A stretch of DNA of 64,000 nucleotides, from positions 1 to 64,000 of the forward strand of contig NZ_VLLI01000011.1 in assembly GCF_007830615.1 (NCBI RefSeq), written 5' to 3'. Numbering within the stretch: position 1 is the stretch's first letter; each line of letters opens with the position of its first letter. A program made the translations under genes and the position numbers. The DNA is from Mucilaginibacter frigoritolerans (lineage in GTDB: Bacteria > Bacteroidota > Bacteroidia > Sphingobacteriales > Sphingobacteriaceae). The notes beneath the pieces were generated by a model that saw nothing but the letters and a program-made list of their open reading frames with translations, was not told where the DNA came from and ran no database searches. Below, in pieces: positions 1 to 9,242 of the stretch.

Positions 1-239
1 TTGTTGTTACTTTGTACAATAATGGCAGCACCTGTTTCGGGGTTATTGGTTGTGCCTGATGAAAGATTAACCGTACGGCTCAATTTTATAATGGTTGAAT
101 CTGAACCTGCATTAATTACCCCCTCTACAACTAAATAACTGCCGGGAGCGGTAATTACAGGTGGGTTGTAAGGTTTTTTACAACTTATTACAACAATAGT
201 TAGCACAAGATATAGCAGAAATTTTCTTTGAAATTTCAT
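1..239 (-). CDS. DUF4249 family lipoprotein (partial, 3' end outside window)
   Basis: The reverse strand reads MKFQRKFLLYLVLTIVVISC followed by KKPYNPP, a classic lipoprotein signal peptide with the lipobox Cys at residue 20. The mature start and the following segment (YLVVEGVINAG, then an ILKLSRT-like strand) match the N-terminus of DUF4249 proteins, outer-membrane lipoproteins routinely encoded just after a TonB-dependent receptor. It begins 6 nt after the receptor stop codon, so it is almost certainly co-transcribed and may form the surface or periplasmic partner of that receptor. Only 79 codons are inside the window; the gene runs off the left edge. The family assignment is from recognition of the N-terminus only. 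Confidence 0.8.
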   Translation of the reverse strand, partial: MKFQRKFLLYLVLTIVVISCKKPYNPPVITAPGSYLVVEGVINAGSDSTIIKLSRTVNLSSGTTNNPETGAAIIVQSNN

Positions 240-245
240 ATATTT

Positions 246-3014
246 TTAAAATCTAATATTGTAATTAATAAACGGAATTGGTGATGCAAAAATTGACAGT
301 TTATATCCACTTATTACGCCGCTTTGTTCTGTAAAGAAGGTTGAATAAGCGTTTTGCCTTCCTGTTAAATTATAAACGCCAATTGTCCAGGAATTGTGTG
401 TACGTTGATGAACCCTATGATTTCCTTCTATATTTATTGAAAAATCTGATCTGAAATAATATGGAATCCGATATTCATTTCTGTCAGAATAAAATACTCT
501 TTCCGATCCTGCGTATTCATATTTTGCTATTGGCAGAGTAATAGGCCTGCCTGTATTGTAATTTAAATCTAATGAAATACTATACCTGTGGGTAAACTTG
601 TAATTACCGGTAAAGTTAAAGGCATGCGGCTCATCCCAATTGGCCGGGTAATATGCACCATTATTGATTAACTCTCCGGCATTTGGATCATCCTGTTTTA
701 AGAAAGTACGTGAATAGGTATAACTAAACCATCCGTTTAATTTTCCAGCAGTTTTCTTAATCAGGAATTCTGCACCATAAGCTTTACCCTGCGTATTGAT
801 CACATCCTGCTCAATATGCTCATTTAGCAGTAATACTGCTCCACTTTTATAATCAAGATAATCTCTTAGTCTTTTATAATATACTTCAACCGACAGCTCA
901 ATGGTATTTTGTTTGGCATTTTTAAAAAGACCCAGCGAAACCTGATCACCATGTTCGGGTTTAATATTCGGATCACTTAACTTATACACATCTGTGGGTG
1001 ATATGGATGTTGAATTGGTAAGCAAATGGATATACTGATGCATGGTATTATACCCAGCCTTAAGTGAAAGGTCATCACTCAATAAATAACGTGCCGACAA
1101 TCTGATGTCAGGTGATGAATAGGTATTAATTATTTTACCACTTTTATAAGTGGTGCTATCCAGTACATTAACGGGCTCTTTAGGCAAATTTGGCGCATAT
1201 TGATCAACGGTTTGCGGGCCAAGATAATTGTAAACATTAAAACGGACACCCGCATTTATGGTTAGTTTTGATGATACATCATACTTATCACCCAGGTATA
1301 TGCCACTTTCCAGCGCCTGTTCGGCAGGTACTACTTGCGGTATAATCAAAGATTGTGGTCCATCGGGTTCAAATGTGCCCGGGTTTATTTTATACAAAAT
1401 GGAGTTTACACCAAAATCAAGCGTATGCTTATTGTTTATATAGTAAGTAAAATCAGCCCTGAAGTTTGATTGATTAATCTTAAAACCAAGATCAAATGCA
1501 TTAACCGGATTTACGGTACTACTTACATCGTATTGATAACGGTCTACCCCAGCAGATACAACACTATATAATTTGTTATTGAAGTTGTGTTTCCACTTTA
1601 AAACTGCGCTTTTATTACTATATGAGTATTGAGTATCACTGTTTAGTTTAAATTTATCGTTACTCAAATAACCGGTTAAGTAAATATTATTTTTATCATC
1701 AATTTGATGACTTATACCCAGGTTAAAATCATTAAACGAAGCCGAGCTATGCTTATATGCTTCTGGTAATAAGTTTAATAACCAATCAGAATATGTGGTA
1801 CGCGCACCAAATATGAACGAGGTTTTATCTTTTATAATAGGTCCTTCAATATTAAACCTACTGGTTAACAACCCAATACCGGCAGAGCCTGTAAATATCT
1901 TTTTGTTGCCTTCGCGATTATTAATTTCAAGTACAGATGACAAACGGCCTCCGTATTTCTCCGGAATACTGCTTTTATAAAGTTCAATGTCTTTTACTAT
2001 ATCAGGATTAAAGGCTGCAAAGAAACCAAAAAAGTGTGCAGGATTATAAATAGTAGCACCATCGAGCAAAATCAAATTTTCATCAGCAGCACCGCCCCTA
2101 ACGTTAAACCCGGTGGTAGCCTCGCCTACAGATTTTACCCCGGGCAATGTAAGCACCACCCGCAAAACATCGGCCTCACCAAAAGCTGCCGGAATCTGCT
2201 TAATAGTTGCAATGGTTAACTTACTCACACCTAGCTCAGCACTACGTACATTGGCTACTTTATCAGCCGATATTTTAACCTCTTTAAGGGTATTTACCTG
2301 CTCTTGTAATTCAATATTCAACTTCCCATCAGTATATAAAATAATCTGCCTTCTGGTATCACGCATTCCTAAACCACGTATTACCAATATATTGCGCCCA
2401 CGTGGCATAGTAATAGAGTAATATCCAAACTGGTCCGTTGCTACGCCTGCTTTTGTTGAGGGCAGATAAATACTTGCTCCCACTACTGCTTCGCCCGACT
2501 TAATATCACGGATATATCCGGATAGAACCGAGTTACCTGGGGTAATGTTATTGGTTTTGTTACCAATTTCATAAAGCTTATTTTCTGTAGTAGCTTCTGG
2601 AATTTTCTTTTCTTTATCTACAGTATAGTCTGCCACGCTACTGCTTTGATTAGCCACTACGGTTTGTGAGGCTATCGCAGAAAATCCTGGTGCGAGCTCT
2701 GTTTTAATTTGCCTTCCCTTAGTTAAAAACACTTTATTTTCATCAATAGCATAATGAAAATCGGTATTGCTAAAAGCCATATCAAGGATGGTTTCCAATG
2801 GCTTATTGTTTACCTGCAGGGTAATTTTAAGGCTATCAAACCCAGCTGGATCATAGTAAAAATGGTAATTACTTTTTGACTCAATGTCATTAACAAACTG
2901 CGTTATGGTTGCTTGATGAAAATCGCCGCTGATTAATTTTACAGTAGTTTGCTGTGCCCAGGCCATCTGTAGGAATAACAAACAGCAAAAACTTAGAAAG
3001 TAAATTTTTCTCAT
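246..3014 (-). CDS. TonB-dependent receptor with STN and carboxypeptidase-regulatory-like domains
   Basis: Outer-membrane active-transport receptor of 922 residues. A signal peptide (about 1-20, ending in AWAQ) is followed by an STN domain (about 25-100), the signalling module that in FecA-type receptors contacts an inner-membrane anti-sigma factor. Next come a CarboxypepD_reg-like beta-sandwich (about 160-240), a plug domain (about 260-375, with LPGVKSVGEATTGFNVRGG and the ILLDG strand) and a beta-barrel ending in a terminal aromatic F (INYNIRF). The gene sits 1 nt after a secreted protein of unknown function and 6 nt before a DUF4249 lipoprotein, so the three form one operon. No FecI/FecR pair lies beside it, so the STN domain may signal to a distant anti-sigma factor or be used structurally. 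The substrate cannot be deduced. Confidence 0.95.
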   Translation of the reverse strand: MRKIYFLSFCCLLFLQMAWAQQTTVKLISGDFHQATITQFVNDIESKSNYHFYYDPAGFDSLKITLQVNNKPLETILDMAFSNTDFHYAIDENKVFLTKGRQIKTELAPGFSAIASQTVVANQSSSVADYTVDKEKKIPEATTENKLYEIGNKTNNITPGNSVLSGYIRDIKSGEAVVGASIYLPSTKAGVATDQFGYYSITMPRGRNILVIRGLGMRDTRRQIILYTDGKLNIELQEQVNTLKEVKISADKVANVRSAELGVSKLTIATIKQIPAAFGEADVLRVVLTLPGVKSVGEATTGFNVRGGAADENLILLDGATIYNPAHFFGFFAAFNPDIVKDIELYKSSIPEKYGGRLSSVLEINNREGNKKIFTGSAGIGLLTSRFNIEGPIIKDKTSFIFGARTTYSDWLLNLLPEAYKHSSASFNDFNLGISHQIDDKNNIYLTGYLSNDKFKLNSDTQYSYSNKSAVLKWKHNFNNKLYSVVSAGVDRYQYDVSSTVNPVNAFDLGFKINQSNFRADFTYYINNKHTLDFGVNSILYKINPGTFEPDGPQSLIIPQVVPAEQALESGIYLGDKYDVSSKLTINAGVRFNVYNYLGPQTVDQYAPNLPKEPVNVLDSTTYKSGKIINTYSSPDIRLSARYLLSDDLSLKAGYNTMHQYIHLLTNSTSISPTDVYKLSDPNIKPEHGDQVSLGLFKNAKQNTIELSVEVYYKRLRDYLDYKSGAVLLLNEHIEQDVINTQGKAYGAEFLIKKTAGKLNGWFSYTYSRTFLKQDDPNAGELINNGAYYPANWDEPHAFNFTGNYKFTHRYSISLDLNYNTGRPITLPIAKYEYAGSERVFYSDRNEYRIPYYFRSDFSINIEGNHRVHQRTHNSWTIGVYNLTGRQNAYSTFFTEQSGVISGYKLSIFASPIPFINYNIRF

Positions 3015-3015
3015 A

Positions 3016-3765
3016 CTAATTAGTTATATGGTCATAATAAGAAACAATTTTGACCATGGCCTGCTCCCGGTCGTCCCGGAATTTAATTTTATTGGCTTTA
3101 ATATACTGTTGAATCTCTTTTTTTCTATCCTTTAAAATATCTAAAAGTTGTCCCTGACTCGAAAAGCTATAATAAACTTTACCTTTTCTTATATAATAGT
3201 CTATTGCTGGCGAAAAATATTTCTCAAGGCCAACCAGGCTGCTTGTTGTTTGTATACTTTTTGTTCGTTTAACCAGCACCTGTTCTTTTCCATTATAAAG
3301 CTCATCGTAATAGCCTGATTTGATATCTGACTTATTGTTAATGGTATCCGTATTAATATTTACGAAGTGATGCCCAAGAAAATCGAAGTTTTTTACTTTG
3401 GGCTTGAGTAAATAAATTTTCTGAAAATGATTGTACAATAACGCGGCTACATCATCGCTATACAAGTCATAAAGCATTTGCACATTATTAAATGATTGTC
3501 CATCATAAAAAACTGCCCCTGCTGTAAACGTATTTATATCCATAAAATAAGCATTACCTTTTATGGTATGATCATAAAAATAATACTCGGGGCCGTTATA
3601 TAAGGGTGCCTGTTCGCCTAACGAAGCGTTAAATAACGATATCGCATTGTTAAAAGCAGGTTGCTGAGAACTGCTGTCAGTACCCATTAATTGTGCAAAA
3701 GATTTACCTGTAAAAAGAAGAATTATAAGGGTGGTAAACAACGTTATAAGTACTCGTTTTTTCAT
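3016..3765 (-). CDS. secreted protein of unknown function, first gene of TonB receptor operon
   Basis: A 249-residue protein with an N-terminal signal peptide (about 1-24, cleavage after SFAQ) and no further membrane segment, so it is exported to the periplasm. The body is rich in Tyr, Asn and Asp and has alternating beta-like strands; the C-terminal third (about 195-240) is charged and helical. There is no lipobox, catalytic motif or family I recognise. Its stop is 1 nt before the receptor start, so it is the leading gene of a three-gene operon (this gene, TonB receptor, DUF4249 lipoprotein). I infer an accessory role in uptake or sensing of the receptor's ligand, without direct evidence. 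Confidence 0.85.
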   Translation of the reverse strand: MKKRVLITLFTTLIILLFTGKSFAQLMGTDSSSQQPAFNNAISLFNASLGEQAPLYNGPEYYFYDHTIKGNAYFMDINTFTAGAVFYDGQSFNNVQMLYDLYSDDVAALLYNHFQKIYLLKPKVKNFDFLGHHFVNINTDTINNKSDIKSGYYDELYNGKEQVLVKRTKSIQTTSSLVGLEKYFSPAIDYYIRKGKVYYSFSSQGQLLDILKDRKKEIQQYIKANKIKFRDDREQAMVKIVSYYDHITN

Positions 3766-3986
3766 TGGCTTAAGTTAAGAATGAAAATTACGTTACTTTA
3801 AATTAAGAATCAAGTAAATACACTGAAATGCTTTAAAACAGGGCATTTTTAAGCAAAAAATTTAAGTAACATTTCAATTACATTAAAACTATTACTCAAT
3901 TGCTACAAGAATATTACAAATTGGATTTTGAAAGGCAAAGATTATAAATAGTATTATTGTTTAAACAAAAACCATATTTTTTAATT

Positions 3987-4121
3987 ATGAAAGCATTTAA
4001 AGTATTAGCAATCGTATTATTAGCTGCATTTAGTTTTACAGCGGCAAGCGCAAGACCAGTACACCACAAAAAACATTATCACAGAAAACATCGTCCAGTG
4101 GTGGCAAAACATCACCGCTAG
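3987..4121 (+). CDS. 44-residue secreted His-rich basic peptide
   Basis: ATG at 3987 opens a 44-codon frame: an N-terminal Lys, a hydrophobic signal core (about 6-17) and an Ala-Ser-Ala cleavage site near residue 22. The mature part of about 22 residues contains eight His, several Lys/Arg and no acidic residue. The frame ends at TAG 4119-4121, just before a strong bidirectional terminator. The signal peptide and the skewed composition make a real gene likely, though it is below usual gene-calling lengths. A His-rich tail suggests metal (Zn, Cu, Ni) or nucleic-acid/anionic-surface binding; this is inference from composition. No partner gene is adjacent: the TonB receptor operon diverges to the left and infB converges from the right. 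Confidence 0.7.
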   Translation: MKAFKVLAIVLLAAFSFTAASARPVHHKKHYHRKHRPVVAKHHR

Positions 4122-4128
4122 TAAACAA

Positions 4129-4158
4129 AAAAGGCCTTCAATTGAAGGCCTTTTTTGT
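4129..4158. terminator. bidirectional rho-independent terminator
   Basis: A perfect 22-nt palindrome (AAGGCCTTCA then its complement, 4131-4152) is flanked by an A-run on the left and a T-run on the right. It can therefore end both the plus-strand His-rich peptide gene (stop at 4121) and the minus-strand infB transcript (stop at 4178). Confidence 0.85.
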
Positions 4159-4177
4159 TTGTTTTATATTTTTGCTG

Positions 4178-7100
4178 TTAAAGCTTACGTTTTACTTCAA
4201 CGTTTTCATAGGCTTCTACAATGTCGCCAACTTCAATATTATTAAAGTTGTGAATGTTTAAACCACATTCATAACCAGCATTAACTTCTTTAACATCATC
4301 TTTAAAGCGTTTTAAAGAGGCCAGTTCGCCGGTGTAAATTACCACACCTTCGCGTATAATGCGTATTTTGCTGTTACGTGTAATTTTACCATCAAGCACC
4401 ATACAACCTGCAATGGTACCCACTTTACTAATTTTAAAGGTTTCGCGTATTTCAACGTTGGCAACAATCTTCTCTTCGTAAGTAGGTGCAAGCATGCCTT
4501 CCATCGCAGCTTTGATTTCATTTATCGCATCGTAGATAATTGAATAAAGTCTGATATCAATCTGCTCTTGCTCGGCCAGTTTACGGGCACTTCCTGAAGG
4601 ACGTACCTGGAAACCGATAATAATCGCATCAGATGCAGAGGCTAGCAATACATCAGATTCTGATATCTGCCCAACCGCTTTTGATATGATGTTAACCTGT
4701 ATCTGCTCAGTAGAAAGTTTCAGCAATGAATCTGACAATGCTTCAATTGAACCATCCACGTCACCTTTAACAATAATGTTTAACTCTTTAAAGTTACCCA
4801 CCGCTAAACGACGGCCAATTTCATCAAGCGTAATATGTTTCTGTGTACGTAAACCTTGCTCACGTTGTAATTGTAAACGTTTGTTGGCAATTTCACGTGC
4901 TTCCACTTCGCTTTCCAATACGTTGAATTTATCACCTGCTGTTGGCGCACCCTGCATACCCAATACCTGTACCGGTGTTGAAGGGCCTGCAAATTCAACT
5001 CTTTGGCCACGCTCGTTGGTTAATGCTTTTACACGCCCGCTATAGCAACCGGCTAATATTGGGTCGCCCACTTTAAGTTGCCCTGCTTGTACCAGAATAG
5101 TAGTTACAATACCACGTCCTTTATCTAAAGCTGCTTCAATAACGGTACCTACTGCACGTTTGTTAGGGTTAGCTTTAAGTTCCAGTAATTCTGCTTCCAG
5201 CAATACTTTTTCTAACAACAGCTCAACATTTAAACCTGTTTTGGCTGATATTTCCTGTGATTGATATTTACCACCCCATTCTTCAACCAAAATATTCATG
5301 GCCGAAAGTTGTTCACGAACTTTATCGGCATTGGCACCTGGCTTATCAATTTTATTGAATGCGAAGATGATTGGCGCTCCTGCAGCCTGCGCGTGGTTTA
5401 TGGCCTCGCGGGTTTGCGGCATCACGCTATCGTCAGCAGCAATTACTATAATTACAATGTCTGTTACCTGAGCACCCCTGGCACGCATAGCGGTAAACGC
5501 CTCGTGACCCGGTGTATCCAAAAATGTTATTTTTCCTTTACCATCAGGCAGGGTAACCTCGTAGGCACCAATGTGCTGGGTTATACCACCCGCTTCACCA
5601 CCTATTACGTTGGTTTTGCGGATAAAATCAAGCAATGATGTTTTACCGTGATCAACGTGACCCATTATGGTTACAATTGGTGCACGTGGAATAAGATCTT
5701 CCGGAGCATCAGGCTGATCAAGGTTGGCCTCTTCATCCTGTGGCTTAACAAACTCAACCTGGTAGCCAAACTCATCAGCAACAATGCTCAGTGTTTCGGC
5801 ATCAAGCCTTTGGTTAATGGATACGAACATACCTAAGCTCATACAAGTAGATATGATCTGCGTTACAGATACATCCATCATTGATGCAAGCTCATTGGCT
5901 GTTACAAATTCGGTAACCTTTAATACTTTAGATTGCAGTTCCTGCTCCATTGCCAGTTCTTCTGCTGATGCAGCAACGTCATCACGTTTCTGACGGCGGA
6001 ACTTAGCGCGCTGAGCAAACTTGCCCGACTTACCCGCACCGCTTAAGCGTGCAAGGGTAGCCTTAATCTGGTCTTGTATATCTTTTTCTGAAGGTTCTTC
6101 CTTCGGAGTATTATTTTGTGCCGAATTGCGATTCCTGAAATCAGGGCGGTTATTATTATTACCGCCACCCTGGTGGTTACCCGGGCCGGGATGCTGATTA
6201 TTGGCCCTATTCCTGAAATCCGGACGGTTGCCGCCATGTGGCTGCTGTGTTCCCGGCGGATTTGCCTGTTGGGTATTGGGCTGTGTACCGCCACCCTGTG
6301 GGTTTTGGTTTTGGTTCTGGTTTTGATTATTATTACCCGGACCTCCCTGGTGATCTTTACGCTTTCTTTTTCTTTTATGATCAGCCGCGTTGTTGGTGTT
6401 AGATGATGATGCTACCGGATTACGTTTTGGCGCATTTACAGGCAATTGGATTTTACCAATTACGTTAGGCCCTGTTAAACGTTCGGCTTTTGCCCTTATT
6501 ACTTCGGGCTCTTGTGGCTCATCATTGGCAACAACTTCAGGTGCTGCCGAAGCAGCAACTTCTGGTGCAGGAGTTGGTGTTGGCACTGGTGCAGGAACTT
6601 CAGCCTTAATAACGGGTTCAACAACCACTGGTTTTTCAGGTGCTTTTTCAACTACAACTACCGGCTCTGGTTTTGGAGCTTCAACAACAGGTGGTTCTGG
6701 TTTCGGAACTTCGGCTACTACTACTGGTGGTGGTACAACAACCGGCTCCGGAGCTTTAACAGCCTCTTCTACTTTTTTCTCAACGGGTTTCTCAACCGGC
6801 TGTGGTCTTGCATTTAGATTATTAAGGTCAATTTTACCCACTATTTTAACCCCTGGTAAAGCCTCAGTATGTTGTTCTTCTGCCTTTACCAGTTGCGGTT
6901 CAACGGGTTTAGGTTCAACAGGCTTCGGTTTTTCAGGTGCCGATGGTGTAAAATGGTTACCCGCGTTCTTAATCAGGATCTCTTCGTTTTCGAAGTCCCT
7001 TGAACGGCGGTTATCAACCGGTTTTTCCGGAAACTGTGCAGCAGGCTCTTCCTTTCTTATCTTTCCAATACTGATCTGCTTAGCTTCCTCCTTAATAATT

Positions 7101-7273
7101 TTATCAACAGCAAACTCTTTCAAAAGAGCGTTGTACATATCGCCATCAAGTTGGGTTGTAGGATGTTTTTGTACCTTGTACCCTTTGGTCGCCAAAAAAT
7201 CAACGATCGTTCCTGTACCGATATTCAGCTCTTTTGCTGCTGTAAATAATTTTATGGATTTGTCTTCTGACAT
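4178..7273 (-). CDS. infB: translation initiation factor IF-2
   Basis: A GTPase that delivers fMet-tRNA to the 30S subunit and promotes subunit joining. At 1031 residues it is longer than the about 890 of E. coli because of its N-terminal linker. An IF2_N-like segment (about 1-60) is followed by a Pro/Glu/Val-rich stretch (about 110-260) and an Asn/Gln/Gly-rich stretch (about 300-390) containing the repeated unit RPDFRNR. A second IF2_N module precedes the G domain, which starts near residue 535 with G1 GHVDHGKTS, G3 DTPGHEAF, G4 NKID and G5 SAK; domains II-IV follow to the C-terminus. It is the last gene of rimP-nusA-infB, starting 62 nt after the nusA stop, and ends at a bidirectional terminator. 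Confidence 0.98.
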   Translation of the reverse strand: MSEDKSIKLFTAAKELNIGTGTIVDFLATKGYKVQKHPTTQLDGDMYNALLKEFAVDKIIKEEAKQISIGKIRKEEPAAQFPEKPVDNRRSRDFENEEILIKNAGNHFTPSAPEKPKPVEPKPVEPQLVKAEEQHTEALPGVKIVGKIDLNNLNARPQPVEKPVEKKVEEAVKAPEPVVVPPPVVVAEVPKPEPPVVEAPKPEPVVVVEKAPEKPVVVEPVIKAEVPAPVPTPTPAPEVAASAAPEVVANDEPQEPEVIRAKAERLTGPNVIGKIQLPVNAPKRNPVASSSNTNNAADHKRKRKRKDHQGGPGNNNQNQNQNQNPQGGGTQPNTQQANPPGTQQPHGGNRPDFRNRANNQHPGPGNHQGGGNNNNRPDFRNRNSAQNNTPKEEPSEKDIQDQIKATLARLSGAGKSGKFAQRAKFRRQKRDDVAASAEELAMEQELQSKVLKVTEFVTANELASMMDVSVTQIISTCMSLGMFVSINQRLDAETLSIVADEFGYQVEFVKPQDEEANLDQPDAPEDLIPRAPIVTIMGHVDHGKTSLLDFIRKTNVIGGEAGGITQHIGAYEVTLPDGKGKITFLDTPGHEAFTAMRARGAQVTDIVIIVIAADDSVMPQTREAINHAQAAGAPIIFAFNKIDKPGANADKVREQLSAMNILVEEWGGKYQSQEISAKTGLNVELLLEKVLLEAELLELKANPNKRAVGTVIEAALDKGRGIVTTILVQAGQLKVGDPILAGCYSGRVKALTNERGQRVEFAGPSTPVQVLGMQGAPTAGDKFNVLESEVEAREIANKRLQLQREQGLRTQKHITLDEIGRRLAVGNFKELNIIVKGDVDGSIEALSDSLLKLSTEQIQVNIISKAVGQISESDVLLASASDAIIIGFQVRPSGSARKLAEQEQIDIRLYSIIYDAINEIKAAMEGMLAPTYEEKIVANVEIRETFKISKVGTIAGCMVLDGKITRNSKIRIIREGVVIYTGELASLKRFKDDVKEVNAGYECGLNIHNFNNIEVGDIVEAYENVEVKRKL

Positions 7274-7335
7274 TTATTATATTTCTTTCTCTGCTATTTT
7301 GTGCAAAAATACTATTTTAATTTTGGTTATTACAC

Positions 7336-8571
7336 TTATTCGAACTCAGCTTGAAGAATTGATAACACTTCTTTTACAGTTTCTTCTTCAAGGTCGGTGC
7401 GTTTCACCAATTCATTCACTGTTAAAGCTAGCACTGATTTTGCTGTATCTAAACCAATACGTTTAAATTCATCAATAATCCAGCTTTCTATTTCATCAGT
7501 AAATTCTTCTATATCAACGTCTTCATCCTGCTCATCAGCTTCACGATAAACGTCTATCTCATATCCCGTCAATTTACCTGCCAACTTAATGTTATGGCCT
7601 CCGCGGCCAATGGCTAATGAAACCTGATCGGGTTTTAAATAAACTGCTGCGGTTTTTTTCTCATCATCCAGCTTAATTGATGTTATTTTAGCTGGTGATA
7701 ATGCACGCTGAATGTAAAGTTGTAAGTTATTGGTGTAGTTAATAACGTCAATATTTTCATTTTTCAGTTCACGTACTATACCGTGGATACGTGATCCTTT
7801 CATACCTACGCAGGCACCAACAGGGTCGATACGATCATCATATGACTCTACCGCTACTTTAGCTCTTTCGCCCGGTTCGCGTACAATTTTCTTAATGGTA
7901 ATTAAGCCATCAAAAATTTCTGGCACTTCCAGCTCAAATAAACGTTGTAAAAACTCAGGAGCCGTACGTGATATGATGATCTTAGGATTGCTGTTCAACA
8001 TATCTACCTTACTAACCACAGCTTTTACACTATCGCCTTTTTTAAAGTAATCGGCCGGTATCTGCTCAGTTTTTGGTAATAATAACTCGTTGCCTTCATC
8101 ATCAAGCACCAAAGTTTCTTTTTTCCAAACCTGGTAAACCTCGCCGGTAACAATTTCGCCAACGCGGTCTTTATATTTTTTGAAGATCTCGTCTTTCTCC
8201 AGTTCCAGAATTTTTGAAACCAAGGTTTGACGCGCTGCTAATATAGCACGGCGGCCAAAGCTCTCCAGGGTGATCTGCTCAATGTGTTCATCGCCTACTT
8301 CAAGGCTCGGATCTAATAATTTAGCTTCTGCCAGTTCAATTTCCAGGTCATCATCCTCACTAAAGCCGTCTTCCATCACCTTACGGGTACGCCATATCTC
8401 TAAGTCACCGTTGTCGGTGTTCACAATTACGTCGCAATTTTCATCGGTGCCGTATTTTTTCCTGATCATGCTCCTGAAAACGTCTTCCAGCACGCTCATC
8501 ATCGTTGGACGGTCGATGTTCTTGAAATCTTTAAATTCCTGAAAAGAATCAATTAAATTAATATTGCTCAT
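7336..8571 (-). CDS. nusA: transcription termination/antitermination factor NusA
   Basis: An RNA-polymerase-binding factor of 411 residues. It has the N-terminal polymerase-binding domain (about 1-125), an S1 domain (about 130-205, VGEIVTGEVYQVWKK) and two KH domains (about 210-340). The KH region shows the conserved RIDPVGACVGMKGSRI and ALSPAKI segments and the AIGRGGHNIKLA loop. A short C-terminal helical segment (about 345-411) is rich in acidic residues. It lacks the second acidic repeat of E. coli NusA (495 residues), as is usual in Bacteroidota. It lies 4 nt after rimP and upstream of infB, the conserved order for this operon. Confidence 0.98.
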   Translation of the reverse strand: MSNINLIDSFQEFKDFKNIDRPTMMSVLEDVFRSMIRKKYGTDENCDVIVNTDNGDLEIWRTRKVMEDGFSEDDDLEIELAEAKLLDPSLEVGDEHIEQITLESFGRRAILAARQTLVSKILELEKDEIFKKYKDRVGEIVTGEVYQVWKKETLVLDDEGNELLLPKTEQIPADYFKKGDSVKAVVSKVDMLNSNPKIIISRTAPEFLQRLFELEVPEIFDGLITIKKIVREPGERAKVAVESYDDRIDPVGACVGMKGSRIHGIVRELKNENIDVINYTNNLQLYIQRALSPAKITSIKLDDEKKTAAVYLKPDQVSLAIGRGGHNIKLAGKLTGYEIDVYREADEQDEDVDIEEFTDEIESWIIDEFKRIGLDTAKSVLALTVNELVKRTDLEEETVKEVLSILQAEFE

Positions 8572-8575
8572 TTTC

Positions 8576-9040
8576 CTACTTGAATGATATTAAAACTTTT
8601 GTTTCTGTTATTTGATTAATGGGGATCACGCTTTCCACAAGCTCTGCTTTTTTTCCCTTTTCTTTTACTTTTTCTTCTATTACGATAGCATCTTCTGTAA
8701 TGCTACTTAATTTACCTTCTCTTTTTGTGCCATCGGCCATTTTAATAGCCAGGTTGCGCCCAATGTTTTTAACGTATTGCCTTAAAAAGGTAAGTGGTGC
8801 ATCGAGCCCTGGCGATGAAACCTCCAGATTATAGGCGGTTTCAATTACATTTTCTTCCTCCAAATGGAAGCCTACATGCCTGCTGATGGCCACACAATCA
8901 TCAATGCCAATACCATTATCACCGTCAACCAAAATTACCAATTTTCCGTTGGAATGCATTTTAACATCAACTAAAAAAAGATTTGGCTTATCGGCTATTT
9001 TTTCTGCTACAAGTTCCTTTACGCGCTTTTCAATATTCAT
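8576..9040 (-). CDS. rimP: ribosome maturation factor RimP
   Basis: A 30S assembly factor of 154 residues, the usual size. The N-terminal alpha/beta domain contains DVKMHSNGKLVILVDGD and IDDCVAISRHVG, followed by the YNLEVSSPGLDAPL signature. The C-terminal SH3-like barrel carries AIKMADGTKREGKL. It is the first gene of rimP-nusA-infB. The sequence just upstream (9071-9098) is a terminator for the preceding minus-strand gene, so transcription of this operon should start within 9041-9070; I do not see a clear TAnnTTTG element there. Confidence 0.97.
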   Translation of the reverse strand: MNIEKRVKELVAEKIADKPNLFLVDVKMHSNGKLVILVDGDNGIGIDDCVAISRHVGFHLEEENVIETAYNLEVSSPGLDAPLTFLRQYVKNIGRNLAIKMADGTKREGKLSSITEDAIVIEEKVKEKGKKAELVESVIPINQITETKVLISFK

Positions 9041-9070
9041 TACCGTTACTGATAATTTGATTGATAAAAT

Positions 9071-9100
9071 AAAAGAGGGGACAAACGCCCCCTCTTTTTT
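9071..9100. terminator. rho-independent terminator upstream of rimP
   Basis: The stem AAAAGAGGGG / CCCCTCTTTT (9071-9080 with 9089-9098) is flanked by A-rich and T-rich tracts, so it can work on either strand. On the minus strand it separates the small membrane protein gene (stop 9243) from the rimP operon. Confidence 0.7.
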
Positions 9101-9190
9101 AATTCAAATGCAAATGTAAGCATTTTTTATATGAAATAAAAAAGTATGTTGTTTTTAAAGATGTTATGATTGATAAGGATAAAATCAGCC

Positions 9191-9227
9191 CATTCTGTCG
9201 TTCTGAAGAATCTTCTTCTAATGACAT
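9191..9227 (+). repeat. eroded dispersed intergenic repeat (GTC-TTCTGA-GAATCTTCTTC type)
   Basis: The segment carries GTCGTTCTGA, then AGAATCTTCTTC. It resembles the short GTCATTCTGAGCG...GAAGAATCT elements scattered between genes in many Bacteroidota genomes. A related segment in the opposite orientation lies at 9631-9674. The family assignment is from memory of such elements; only two degenerate copies are visible here. Confidence 0.4.
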
Positions 9228-9242
9228 AGGCATACAGCCTTA

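Noticed and set aside
6390..7466. 358-codon plus-strand frame antisense to infB
   Set aside because: Composition (Ser/Thr/Gly-rich) mirrors the Pro/Glu/Val linker of IF-2 read backwards; no start context or domain.
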